Translations under genes and position numbers: made by a program
Shown here: positions 43,700 to 56,358 of the stretch, in pieces
Position numbering within the stretch: position 1 is the first letter of the stretch
Layout: every line of letters begins with the position of its first letter
Notes under the pieces: model-generated
Database searches by the model: none
The model's input: the letters and a program-made list of their open reading frames with translations, nothing else
Told to the model about the DNA's origin: nothing
From: Aspidapion aeneum
Lineage: Eukaryota; Arthropoda; Insecta; Coleoptera; Brentidae
Length of the DNA stretch: 64,000 nucleotides
Direction: 5' to 3'
Assembly: GCA_963576565.1 (NCBI GenBank)
Contig: OY755039.1
Location: 71,089,886-71,153,885, forward strand

Positions 43700-45310
43700 T
43701 ATTATTAGTTTCTGAGCTGTTATGCATTGTGGCAGCGGGGAGATCTTGATAATGTTAGTTTTGATGGAATGCCAAGTATTTTGACCTTAAAAAATCATCT
43801 TGATTTAAATGAACTAGGTATCAGCTCAAAGAAGGGAAAAGAACGTGGATAAGTGCTCTATTACCTAACTTAACAGAGGATAAATTGAAATATTCTAAAG
43901 TTTTTTGTCAGGTTTGTTTTGGATAAATATGTAACTGCCATTTTGGCAACATTTTCTATTGGGATCTTTTTTTGTGCTCGAGTGGACCTTTTGCAGAAGT
44001 GTAACATAGAATTGTGTTAAACTGTAAGAAATACTTCACTATGATTTTTTTACTATACTAGGCAAGCAACTTTCAAAACTAGAATACAGCAATGATTCTG
44101 ACTGGGTCTCTCCTGAATGGATTATTGTTGCAAATCGGTTGAAAAATTAAAAAAATTATGGTTGAAAAAAGGGTCTAGAGAAGAAAGAAAAGGAAAACAA
44201 TATAAGGTTAAAATGTGGGTAATGAGCTGAACCAAATTTGTACACCATCCTACAGAATTCTTAAATAAACTCTTGGTAGTGTAGCGTCCTGTATAGTGTC
44301 CAGTGGAGTCCTGTATCATCAAAGTTTCTTTTTCTTTAATAAATATTTATTTCACAGACCTCAAAAAGTTATAAGAATAAACTGGTGAATTTGACAATCT
44401 CCCTAACTCAAACCTCTTTTTATCTTAAACTATTTTGGTACAAATTTTCCTTTATTTGCATGCTTTTTGACACCTGAAACTTGTACACCGTAAAATTTGT
44501 ATAGCATCTGACTTGAACTATTACAAGTCCTATTGTGAAATTTCTACGGTACTGTTCTGAGCTTATTACCAAAAAAAAACTGGCATAAAAAAATAGTTGG
44601 AAAAAAAGTCATCTTTGTTGACTTTGATGACCACAAGAAAAACAGCGAATATTGTACTGTTGTAAAATTTGAACAGTACTGTTGTGAGCTGATGAACCTT
44701 AGGTTTGACTGTACTTAAGCCCTATGTATTATAGTTCATGGAAAATCATATGGTGATGTACAGTGTGTGAGGCCAATGACAAGGAAAAACTGTATTTTAA
44801 TTTTGCAAGTTTTTTTATATAATGTTTACTTATATTATTTTAAATAAACATATTTTGTAAAGTACTTATTAGAAGTTTGCTTGACCAACCTCGGTTGGAA
44901 CTCATATGTGCATATTGATCTGTTGGACTGACCTACCTATAAGTTGTGCCTCTTTTTCATGTCACTACTGGAGGGTTAACACAATTAAACTTTGTCTAAA
45001 CCTAAAAATCATAGTGAAATATTTTTCACAGTTTAATGCTATAGAAGGCCTATTACTTAGCAAAAGGTTTAGTCAAGTTCAACAAAAGATCCTAATAGAA
45101 AACCTGAATCTGATGAGAAAAGTTTAGTTTATTTCAATTTCGTCTCTGTTAAGTGAGCCTTGAAGTGAGCTCTGTGAATAGAACTACTTATCCACTTTCC
45201 CCTACTTTGTGCTGATAGTCATTGATTCATTGGTCAAAAAATTTCAAATTCAATGAAAACTAACATTATCATTACTTCCTCCGCTGCCACAATTCACACC
45301 AAAAAACTTG
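43700..45310. other. no recognised gene
   Basis: AT-rich sequence with only short unsupported open frames. Near 45316-45500, CAGTGGTGCACCCAG and G/C-rich runs look like a fragment of a CAGTGG-type hAT MITE. Confidence 0.4.
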
Positions 45311-45529
45311 ACATAATAATCAGTGGTGCACCCAGCAATATGTCTTGGGGGGACCCGAAACCTTTGGGGGCCCGATACCTTTGGGGGGCCCCCAGAGGTC
45401 TCATGATGTTGTACTTTATGTTATTTTTTTCTGTTTATTCATGAAATATATAGAAAATATCTAAAAAAAAATATGTGGTTTGGGGGGTCCAAGCCCCTAG
45501 CCCCCCACCCCCCGCCCGTAAAAAAACTA

Positions 45530-46160
45530 GAAAAAAAGTAAAAAAAAAACAAAATAAACAAAAACATAACTTACTTTTTTGAAGAAAACATGGTCCCCTT
45601 TATTTCAGATTCTCTCGCTTTAGTTTCATATTTTTAAGAAAAACGCATTTTTCCCATATGCACAAAGGATCCGTTCTTAAAACTGATTAATTTTTAAGAC
45701 TAAAGCTCTTGTGGTTTTTGTAAAATTTACGTTTTTGTTAACATTACGGCTTATGGGAAATCGGTTGGTTTGTCCTATGGAAGACATCTTGGATTTGATC
45801 ATATGTTTTGTTAGACAGCCCTATTGCAACTCACGCCCAGCTATAATGTTGACAAAATTTTCCTGTGATGTCGGAAATTTATATAATTTAACAATCAAAC
45901 ATTAAATAATTCGATTTCGATCAAAGAAATTTATAGTAAATTACTTTTGTAAACAAAACAAATACACAACATACGTCACAATCTCAGATTAATCTGTTTC
46001 GTCGATCAAAATGTACGGAGCAACCAGATTTACGTCAGACTAGTCTGAGCAGAATTACCGAACGATTTAGATCTACCTCCCCTAGATCTAGATGGAATTA
46101 ACGAACGATTTCGATCAAAAAGATTAATCCGACGTAATTATTCAACGCAGCTACGGAGAA
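45530..46160. mobile_element. inverted relative of the 42.7-43.5 kb element
   Basis: TCGATCAAAAAGATTAATCC, GATCTAGATGGAATTAACGA, TTTTCCTGTGATGTCGGAAA and CCATAGGACAAAC-type blocks here match, in inverse order, 42720-43530. The family has repeated subterminal motifs (AACGAACGAT, GATCTAG). No gene. Confidence 0.6.
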
Positions 46161-46171
46161 AAATTTATTAA

Positions 46172-47645
46172 GTTCGTTCCTTCAACGCGTGCGACGGTCA
46201 TAAAACGGTACGAAAAATCCTTTTTGCGTTCCAGGCCGACGTTGTACTGTTATCGGACAGTCAGTTTTCCGTTCCATCAAGCAACCTAACCTGGTTTCGG
46301 ACTCCTCTGAAATACAAGGATTTCAAACAGGCGCATTAGAAGGCGCGGAAAAATTGTATGTAAAACCATTGATTATATAACAAAATCTTGTAAACATTGG
46401 TAAAACACACACATTTCTAGTTTATCACCTGAGATAAAAATAAAACCATAAAATTACATTAAATTTACATTTACAAAATTCAAAAAACAGTGATAACCCA
46501 AAAAATTTAAATTTTTGTCAAAGTAAATTGAGTTTTACAACCAATTTTAACACGTGACAAACTGTGGAACATCTGCAGCATCTGCTAATTTTTTTGCAAG
46601 AGCCTCTTAATTTTTATCACTCGGGGACTGCGGAATGTTGTAGGTATACCACATGGAAAAAAGCTATACTGACCATCGGTAGCCTGCTTGGGAAAAGAAA
46701 AACTAGTTTAGCAGGTGATAGATGTTTTCGTTTCTTTTGAATACTCGTAACTAATCGTTACTCGACTACTAACTAATTTTATATATTTGTTACTATCGTT
46801 ACTTTGATTACTGTAATTGTATTTAATTCAGACAATTAGTGCAAAATCCTCGGACTGTCGTTAATTCGAAGATCATTTTGCAGGTATATTTTTGTTGTTG
46901 ATGTTATATATATTCAATAGAAATTTTCAAAATGCGGGCTAAAATTAAAAAAATAAAGGTATGAATTACGTAGAAACTGTCCTGTGTACAATTTTGTTTT
47001 AAAAATCTAATGCCTTACATACAAAGAAATACATACAATCTAAAAATAAAGAAAAATAGAGACAAATACTTAAATAATCGAAGAACTCAAAGTAACGAAA
47101 GTAATCATTTAATTTTCGGATCGGTATTCGTTACTCCGTTATTTGTCGAGTAACGAGTACTCGAGTAACGAATAGTTACTTCTTCAACACCGCTAGCAGG
47201 TGATTGGATAGGAATAGAAACATAAGGGTTTTTACCCTGATCGCAGCAAATGCCGGTGACCTGTGAACTGAAAGTTAAAAGAAGAGGGGTAACACCGGAT
47301 GTGAAATTTTAGACCAGATTTGGCGGAAGAACAAACGACTTCGCTTTAAGGCATCGACGTTAAGGTCATTAACTATATATACCTACCAAAGTACAAGCTA
47401 CAAAATGTGTCTTTCCTAACTTCTTAGAAGTATCACGATCTCTATTTCCTAAAAATGAATAAAATCGCAAAAACCTTGTGAATATTAAGGCTTTCTATAA
47501 TATATAGGTAATTTCACAAATATTTTGTAAAAATCAAATTACAAAATAAAAATAAAACAGTCCTCGTACTCCTCGTACTGCATTGCGTGCGCATTGGGAT
47601 TTTTCGGACGGTTTTATGACCGTCGAACGGATTGATGGAACACTG
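46172..47645. mobile_element. hAT-type element with CGACGGTCATAAAAC ends
   Basis: GTTCC(T/A)TCAA followed by CGACGGTCATAAAAC and CGAAAAATCC at about 46176-46220 is inverted at about 47600-47645, where the last bases are GGAACACTG. The interior is non-coding and contains a younger MITE (46719-47195). Confidence 0.6.
46719..47195. mobile_element. hAT MITE with GCAGGTGA target duplication
   Basis: Flanked by perfect 8-bp GCAGGTGA (46711-46718 and 47196-47203). The ends TAGATGTTTTCG and CAACACCGCTA are weakly inverted. Inside are palindromic ACTCGTTACTCG-type stretches, typical of a widespread insect hAT MITE group. 477 bp, non-coding. Confidence 0.8.
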
Positions 47646-48460
47646 ATATTATATTTTATGGGGACGTTCTTTGATGGTAATCTCCATCAAACAACGATGT
47701 GAAAGACCTCTTTTTTAAATTAATTCGAAGCTTTGAGTTGGAAAAATGACTTTATTGAAAGTAAAGAAGTTTTAGCAATTGCTTTAGAATCTAGAAAGGT
47801 AAAGTTTAATACCAATTTTAATTTAAAAACATACTTAAACTTAACTACTATTTTTTTTATATTAATAAAATTTAACAAGGTAAGTTTACTGAAATGCCTA
47901 CCTTTTAGCCCTTTAATTAGGACACCATACGGTACCCACAAAACAACGAAAGGTACTTTAAATAATGTACAGGGTGATCCATGAAAATTTTGCACTTTTG
48001 CCAACTATATTTTAAAAAATCTTCTGAAGTTTGTAATGGTAGGTCAAATTACAGGGAGTTTCAAGTTAAGTTTCCACCATTGCTAACTTTGTTATTATTA
48101 AAGATAGAAAAAGGTTTAAACTGGGAAACTAGTAGACTTTTTGACGCTCTTTAAGATTGTTTTCAAGGTATTTCAAAGAAACATATAGTTTTTTTTAAAT
48201 TGAACCCTGATTTTTATATGTTTTCTGATAAGTCTTTAATTCAAAAATTTTTTTAAGCTAAAAATAAATATTTAAAATTCAAAATTACGCTTAGACGCTT
48301 TTTACCAAAAAAATTCAATAATATTACCCTAGCGTAATTTTGAATTTAAAATATTTTCGTTAGTTTTAACTTTAGGAAAAAAAATTTAAAACTGTTTTTG
48401 TTTAGAATATAACGACCTATCAAAAAAATTATAAAATACCTAGTGTTCAATGTAAAAAGA
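47646..48460. other. no recognised gene
   Basis: AT-rich. A single ACAGGGTGATCCATG sequence near 47968 resembles one end of a CAGGGTG MITE, but I found no partner. Confidence 0.4.
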
Positions 48461-48464
48461 CATA

Positions 48465-48649
48465 CAGTCGAACCTCTATAACTCGAACCTGAAGGGACAA
48501 CCAAAACAGTTCGAGTTATGGAGAGTTCGAGTTATAGAAACTCGACTTACATAGGTTAAAATACATGTAAAAAGTGCAGGGGCCGCTTAAAAGGTTCGAG
48601 TTATAGAGGGGTTCGAGTTATAGAGGTTCGAGTTAGAGAGGTTCGACTG
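48465..48649. mobile_element. 185-bp pogo/Tigger-type MITE
   Basis: CAGTCGAACCTCTATAACTC at the left and its inverse GAGTTAGAGAGGTTCGACTG at the right form terminal repeats, flanked by TA (48463-48464 and 48650-48651). Internal GTTCGAGTTATAG repeats continue the same motif. The CAG-GAACC-TATAAC pattern is that of pogo/Tigger elements. Confidence 0.85.
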
Positions 48650-48651
48650 TA

Positions 48652-49328
48652 TATGTTTTTGAAAAAACTCGAAAACGCAATGCTCGATTGTATTTTTGAT
48701 TTGATCATCTTAGAGAGGGTCAAAAATTCTACTAGTTTGCCAATTTAAGTTTTTTTCTTTAATGGTGAATTACACAAGAAAAATTGAAAAGTTTACACAA
48801 AAATATGAATTGTAAACAAAAACTAAACCAACCTCACTAGTACAGATGAGGACACACCGCGGAGACTACGGTTGCGCTATTCAAATACCACACAAAAGCG
48901 AATCACAGAGCGGCGGAATACACGATTCGTTTTTTACGAACTGTGGGCCAAATATACACAACAAGAAGGCGAAAATAAGTAGTAGGTCAGAGAACCAAGA
49001 TTTACATAAAAATAAATGCCCTTGAAAAGTGGACATATTTAATTTAAAAATTGACCTTGCTTACCTTAAAATTTCCTATTCTCTTCACCTCATTTGTACA
49101 CCTCTCTTGTTGGATTCGAACAGAACGGTTATAAATAGTGCCGTTAATGGGCGCCTCATGACGGGGGAGGCGCGCAGGTGTCATGTAATTCAAATTTTAA
49201 ATTGAACAAAAATAACAAAACTTTACCAAAATTCTAATAAGAAAAATAATCCAAAAAAAAATATAATAAGTTTTTGTATTTTTGCCATTTTTATTTAGAT
49301 CTATCTTTGTTTTTCTCATAATGTGATA
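48652..49328. other. no recognised gene
   Basis: No supported feature. GC content rises near 48840-48960 without an open frame I recognise. Confidence 0.35.
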
Positions 49329-49330
49329 TA

Positions 49331-49548
49331 CAGTGAAGTCCGCTTATAACGAACCCGTTTATAGCGAACTTCTGGTTAATACGAACCTTTTTTCTTTATA
49401 CGAAAAGTCATCCATAAATACTCATGTATTGTCTTACTAGTTCTAACGATCCCGCTTATAGCGAACTTCAGGATATAGCGAACCTAATTTTAATAATCTA
49501 GAATATGTATTTTTCTTTTAAAACGAACTTTATATAAGCAGACAATGG
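49331..49548 (+). mobile_element. pogo/Tigger terminal segment
   Basis: Starts TA then CAGTGAAGTCCGCTTATAAC, with repeated ATAGCGAAC motifs. A degraded inverse (GAACTTTATATAAGCAGAC) near 49530 suggests a MITE-like unit or the left end of the transposase piece that follows. Confidence 0.6.
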
Positions 49549-49584
49549 GCGTTTTCACACTAGACCATACGGCAACGACATGAA

Positions 49585-50040
49585 TGGTTGCAAAGGCATG
49601 CACAAGACCCAGAATATGATCACGAGTATGAATTCGATAATGATATGCTTGATTTAGTAGAAGAACATGCCAAGGGAAAAATGTGTGACTTCGATTTTAA
49701 CGATTATGTGACTATTGATAAAGACATTGTAGCATGAGAAACGTTGACTGATGAGTAAATTATAATCTCTCCGTAACCTCAAACATAGTTTCAAGTAATA
49801 ATGACGAAGATTATGATGATCCTGTTCAAGATAATTTTGTTGAAGTCACTAAGGTTTATGTTCCAACCATTCGTGAAATGGAAAACAAAATTTCGGAAAC
49901 TCGTAATTTTTTGGAATCACGCCAAGTTCCTGATAAAATATGGGCATCATTTCGTAACCTTGAAAGCTATATAAACAGGAAATATTTATCAAGTAGAAAT
50001 GTACAAACAAAAATTATGGATTTCATAATAATAAAAAAAA
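49585..50040 (+). pseudogene. pogo/Tigger-like transposase C-terminal remnant
   Basis: The frame at 49585-49737 reads WLQRHAQDPEYDHEYEFDN and then MCDFDFNDYVTIDKDIVA. After a break it goes on with TLTDE and, in another frame, EVTKVYVPTIREMENK. Acidic tails with DFDFNDYVTID-like and LTDEEI-like motifs are typical of the C-terminal end of pogo-type transposases. The catalytic domain is absent. Confidence 0.5.
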
Positions 50041-50769
50041 AGATTTAGGCTTCTTTTATGTATGTATTACATACCACCATATTATTTACTTTACATATTT
50101 ATATGTATAACAATAATAATAAACGTCTTTATTCGTATGTATTCTGCCTTTTTCTAAAAATATAAAAATTTATAGTATTTTTTGTAATATTTTTAGTTTT
50201 CTTAATCTTGGATACTATTAAAATACTCTGCTAATATATGGGCACCTAAGCTCACACTAGTTACTATAATTATAGTATACGTGTAAGCTAATATAACTAA
50301 AAACTGTAATATATTTTATTCAACTCCAGACTCAAATACCTTTCGTTTGATACTACACAAGCCATGTTTTGACCTATATTCAAAATTTTTAAATTTACCC
50401 CCACCCTTGTTTTTAAACTAAAATATATTTTATTTAACTCCAGACTCAATTACCTTTCATTTGATACCACGCACAGGCCATATTTTCATTTAAACCCTAA
50501 TTTTTGACATTTACCCCCACCCTTTTTTTAAAATAAACTAAAATGTATTTTGTTTAACTGCAGACTCAATTACCTTTCGTTTGATATCACACACGGCATA
50601 TTTTCACATAAACTCCAATTTTGTTAATCTACCCCCACCCTTTTATTTGGCTTGCGTTCGGTGGATTTTGTTCATTTTTAAATGGGACATCTCGACCCAA
50701 GACCCAGCCTAGGTACCAAATTTCATTCAAATCGTGCAAGCGGTTTTTGAGTTATGCGCGTTGGTCGTT

Positions 50770-52338
50770 ACAGACAGACAGACATACAGACAGACATACA
50801 GACATACAGACATACAGACATACAGACATACAGACATACAGACATACAGACATACAGACATACAGACATACAGACATACAGACATACAGACATACAGACA
50901 TACAGACATACAGACATACAGACATACAGACATACAGACATACAGACATACAGACATACAGACATACAGACATACAGACATACAGACATACAGACATACA
51001 GACATACAAGCATACAGACATACAGACATACAGACATACAGACATACAGACATACAGACAGACATACAGACATACAGACAGACATACAGACAGACATACA
51101 GACATACATACAGACAGACATACAGACAGACATGCAGACAGACATACAGACAGACAGACATACAGACAGACATACAGACAGACATACAGACAGACATACA
51201 GACAGACATACAGACAGACATACAGACAGACATACAGACAGACATACAGACAGACAGACATACAGACAGACATACAGACAGACATACAGACAGACATACA
51301 GACAGACAGACATACAGACATACATACAGACAGACATACAGACAGACATACAGACAGACATACAGACAGACATACAGACAGACATACAGACAGACATACA
51401 GACAGACATACAGACAGACATACAGACAGACATACAGACAGACATACAGACAGACATACAGACATACAGACAGACATACAGACAGACATACAGACAGACA
51501 TACAGACAGACATACAGACAGACATACAGACATACAGACAGACATACAGACAGACATACAGACAGACATACAGACAGACATACAGACAGACATACAGACA
51601 GACATACAGACAGACATACAGACAGACATACAGACAGACATACAGACAGACATACAGACAGACATACAGACAGACATACAGACAGACATACAGACAGACA
51701 TACAGACAGACATACAGACAGACATACAGACAGACATACAGACAGACATACAGACAGACATACAGACAGACATACAGACAGACATACAGACAGACATACA
51801 GACAGACATACAGACAGACATACAGACAGACATACAGACAGACATACAGACAGACATACAGACAGACATACAGACAGACATACAGACAGACATACAGACA
51901 GACATACAGACAGACATACAGACAGACATACAGACAGACATACAGACAGACATACAGACAGACATACAGACAGACATACAGACAGACATACAGACAGACA
52001 TACAGACAGACATACAGACAGACATACAGACAGACATACAGACAGACATACAGACAGACATACAGACAGACATACAGACAGACATACAGACAGACATACA
52101 GACAGACATACAGACAGACATACAGACAGACATACAGACAGACATACAGACAGACATACAGACAGACATACAGACAGACATACAGACAGACATACAGACA
52201 GACATACAGACAGACATACAGACAGACATACAGACAGACATACAGACAGACATACAGACAGACATACAGACAGACATACAGACAGACATACAGACAGACA
52301 TACAGACAGACATACAGACAGACATACAGACAGACATA
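50770..52338 (+). repeat. ACAG/ACAT satellite ending in a gap
   Basis: It begins in a CGTTACAGACAGACAGAC context. The first 290 bp are mainly the 8-mer ACAGACAT. A mixed zone follows to about 51540, then an almost perfect 12-mer ACAGACAGACAT up to the gap. Stop-free frames occur on both strands because the unit lacks stops, so they are not genes. The real length is unknown because of the gap. Confidence 0.97.
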
Positions 52339-52538
52339 NNNNNNNNNNNNNNNNNNNNNNNNNNNNNNNNNNNNNNNNNNNNNNNNNNNNNNNNNNNNNN
52401 NNNNNNNNNNNNNNNNNNNNNNNNNNNNNNNNNNNNNNNNNNNNNNNNNNNNNNNNNNNNNNNNNNNNNNNNNNNNNNNNNNNNNNNNNNNNNNNNNNNN
52501 NNNNNNNNNNNNNNNNNNNNNNNNNNNNNNNNNNNNNN
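52339..52538. other. assembly gap (200 N)
   Basis: Exactly 200 undetermined bases directly abut the satellite. The round number suggests a placeholder, not a measured distance. Confidence 0.98.
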
Positions 52539-53560
52539 CAGCAGTTTCTATATGGGAGGACCCCCCAGAATAAAAAACTATATACGTTCCTAGCTTTGAT
52601 AAGAAAAGTAAAAAAATAATCACCACTTCAATAATTTGACCAGTATCCCACTTAGTCAGATTTTTCTGGCAGATTTTAAAGAAATAATTTGACATTCCCT
52701 TAAAAATCCGTTCAAATATAACGGTGGCAACAGCGTAGAGCTAATTTTGTAGCGACCCTTCCACGACATGCAGTTAGTCCCTCTTTGTTAATTTTACCGT
52801 GAAAAACAAAGAAAGAAAGTAAACTTAGCTGACCTCATAAAGAAAACGAATAGGACTCATAAATTTGAAAGAAATGTGACGAAATCTGACATTTCAGTTT
52901 GTTACAATTTTTAAAATAAAAATTTTTAATAAATTAGTCGTTTTTAATTAAAAAAATATATTATATCGTGAAGCTACATCTATCAAAAAGTGGGAAATGG
53001 CCTTTTAGGTAAGTTTTTAAGTTTAAAATTGCCTTTTAAACGAGAAATCTTAAGCGACAGATTGGGGGCAATTCTTTAAAATTTGAAATAATTTGAAACA
53101 ATCTGAAAAAATTTGACGCCTCAAATTTTAGCCCTAAATCATGGCAACATCGTAAATTTCAGTTTTTTGTACAGCGGCAAAAACCGAAAAATGAGGAAAA
53201 ATATAATCTAAAACCTACCTTTAAACTCGATTGCTGATAGTTCAATATTTTTCCGGGATTGTTGATGATGCACAGGTTCTTAAAAAATTGTATTTTTCCG
53301 GAAAAAAAAACAATAACAAAACCATGAGACGTTTTTCTTATTTCGTTAAAGTTGGATTCAAATAACACGAACATGACATGCAAAGTACAGCCGACCACAA
53401 AATCAACGTAATATAATTTTAACGAAATCAAATGAATTTTAGGAAAGAAAACGATAAGTTGATAAATTTATGAAAAAAAAATAATTTTCGGATTTATTGC
53501 AACCCGTGGCCCAAAAAATAACCTTTGAATATATAAATATCAAACTTGTTATTATTATCA
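52539..53560. other. no recognised gene
   Basis: Unique AT-rich sequence to the right of the gap. Short minus-strand open frames have no family signature I recognise. Confidence 0.4.
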
Positions 53561-54429
53561 TATAATTAAAAATAATGTTTGTCTAATATTTCTTATGATC
53601 AGGTATGAGAAGAGATAGAAAAAAAGTCTGCCAAACCCAGGTTATAAAGGTTAGGTTCAGGTCTGCTACAGGGTGACCTTAAAATCTATTATAGATTTGT
53701 TTAGAAATTCTAGTTCTCTACTTAACAATAAAAAGTTGAAAATAGCCCAAAAAGTTAAAGTATGTATTAACGGATTATTTCAAATTTAGGTTCAGGGGGT
53801 GAGTTACAGGGTGATATCAAAAATAGTTGTACAATTTACATTGTTAAAAACAACTTTGTCAGGAGTTTTACTTAGCAAACAAGAGTTAGAAATACCTTAA
53901 AAAATCATATCACTAACTTATTGTATTACCTTTAGAGCCAGCAAGTGAGCTACTGGGTGATATCGAAATTACTAGTGTATTTTTCTAAAAATCACATTTT
54001 TAGAAAACAATGTTGTCAAGAGCTTTCATTATCAAAAAATGCTTAGGAACACGTTAAAAAATCATAACATTAACTGACTGTATTACCTTTAGGTCCTTGG
54101 AGTAAGGTACAGGGTGATATCAAAATTAGTAAAACACTTTTGTAAAAATCACAATTTTAAAAATGAACTTTATCAGGAGTCTTGGTGAGCAAAAAATAGT
54201 TAGGAATATGTAAACAAACCACACCATTCACTAACTGCGTTACATTTAGGTCCAGTAGGTAAGATACTAGTAGTAAATTTTTTTATAAATCATATTTTTA
54301 AAAATAACTTTTGGCCTCACCTTACTGTTTACAAAGTTAGGGTTTCTTGAGCGATCTATTAAAAGAATATTACGTTAATTACTTTTCCGCACAATTTTAC
54401 TTTTTCGCATCATTTTTACTTTCCTCACG

Positions 54430-54741
54430 ATTTTTTTCCGCACGTCCAAATTGCAAGAACCTTCCCGTCCACAATCGTTTTCAAATGAAAACCCGTTCTC
54501 CTACACACAAGTTTCATTTTCAAGAAGTGCTGCTGTACCGATGCTACCAGAAGCACCGAATGAAGAATCCTGTAATGTGTTACAGCCTGTACAGACCAAT
54601 ATACCTTTCTCCATTCACTACAGTAGTAATTCTAAGCAGCAAACTGATCAAGGCATTTCTGTAGTGGGCCAAACACCAACCAATCAAATTCCAATAAGAA
54701 ACGACGTTATTCAAGATGTTGCGGCATCTGATGTATATTGA
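54430..54741 (+). other. open frame of unknown nature inside the foldback-like element
   Basis: A frame entering as RTSKLQEPSRPQ runs through NENPFSYTQVSFSRSAAV and SVVGQTPTNQIPIRND to VAASDVY and a stop. Its serine/proline/glutamine-rich composition looks more protein-like than the AT-rich surroundings. I do not recognise it. It could be the last exon of a captured or decayed gene. Confidence 0.2.
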
Positions 54742-55126
54742 AGCATGCAACAAACAGAAAGTGCACTTTCAATTTCAATATCTACCATCGTTAACTTTTT
54801 CGTTATTGTTAATTAAATGTTCTTTACATAAAGTTTCTTTTTAATATATCATAATAAAAAAATCCTGTTTTATTATTTTTCCGTGCATAAAAAAATCAAG
54901 TAAAAATAAAAGTTAAAAAAACGTACGGAATAGTAACTTTTCCGCACTAGTGCTGAAAAATTTCTTTCCCGCACGATTTTTGTTTTGTTAAAAATGAAGA
55001 TATTTAGGACTCATTAAATGATTTATGTAACTATTCTATCTTACGTATCATTTTCTAGCATTATTATAAAATCTTTGCGAATTAAAACATGTTTTTTGAT
55101 AAAGAAGATGGACAAAAACACTCGTA

Positions 55127-55268
55127 GGAAAAACATTGTACCTAATTCTTGCGGAAACTATTTTCCATCCTTGACGGCTTGCCCGAACTCCGCTCCGCGT
55201 CGTTTGTGCAACTGCCGTCGCGTGCGGAAAAGTACCTCTTTCCGCACTTGTTAGGTAAATAACTATTG
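55127..55268 (-). repeat. GC-rich dispersed repeat copy, inverted
   Basis: On the minus strand, TAACAAGTGCGGAAAG, ACGCGACGGCAGTTG and GACGCGGAGCGGAGTTCGG match the 25.4-26.1 kb cluster. It lies between the foldback arms. Confidence 0.7.
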
Positions 55269-55589
55269 TACAAACAATTAAAAGCCTAAGCGATACAAAA
55301 AAATATTTATGTAAAAGATATTTAAAATTTAAAGATAAAAGACCTTAAGTGGGATGAAACTACTGCTTTTGTTGATTAGGAGTTTTCAGTAAAAATAGCT
55401 AAAGAAGTAAATAAATATATCCCTTTATCAGACAACCAAATAGCTATGTAGCGGTACAGGTATTAACAGATTTTTTGAAAGAAATGCAAAATATTGAGTC
55501 GCTTCACTTTGGAAGAAGTCTATATACAAGTAATTAAATAAAACTAAGAACGACGTACGGGACAAAAATATTTGTGTGCAGGTTGTTGT

Positions 55590-56358
55590 TTGTCAATGTA
55601 AATAAATGTAATATTTATTATGTGTATTTGTACATTTTTATATTGAGCAAGCTTAATAATTATAAGGATTTGATTTGGCTCGGTTTGGTTATGTTAAATA
55701 GATAACTTGGGTGTCAAATTGTTGCCTAAAAAACATGCAAATTTGTGAAATAACAATGAAGACAGTTTTTTCCTGTAAATAAATGTGCAGATTTTTATGT
55801 TTATCATGTATGTTTGTAAATGTTTACATTAGGCAAGCCTAGTGAAGGCTTTCGTTTTGTTACATTAAATATATATTTTAGGGCCAAGATTCTAAAATAT
55901 CTTGTAAATTTGTTAATTAAAAAATCAAACAAATGTAAAATATTTGTAAAAAAATTTTGATTTACTATAAATTTGTGAATTAACAACGAAGGCAGGCAGG
56001 TTTTTCTGTAAATAATTATTGTACATTTTTATATTGACCAACCTTATTTATATGGGTTTGGTTCGGTTTGGTTATACTTGATATGTATTATAAAGCCATG
56101 ATTTTTTCAAACTAACTTGTGAATTTGTAAAAGAACAAGGAACCAAGATGTTGTTACGTAAATAAATGTAGGGATTTTTGGATTTCTTATGTGTATTTGT
56201 AAACTTTTATTTTGACCAAGGTTAGTTAGGGGCTTAGGTTGATTTGGTTATATTAACTAATATGTTTTAATGTCAAAATTTTATTATATTAACTTGTAAA
56301 TTTGTCAAATAAATAGTAAAAACCGAACCAACCGAACCGAACCGAACCGAACCGAACC
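55590..56358. repeat. ~175-bp degenerate tandem array ending in (CCGAA)n
   Basis: About four units share AATTTGT(G/A)AAT, GTAAATAAATGT, TTATGTGTATTTGTA and TTTGGTTCGGTTTGGTTAT-like blocks. The array ends at 56321-56358 in a CCGAA/ACCGA pentanucleotide run. Confidence 0.6.

Noticed and set aside
50621..52695. Open frames of more than 500 codons on both strands
   Set aside because: They are translations of the ACAG/ACAT satellite and the N gap. The unit has no stop in any frame, so length carries no coding evidence.
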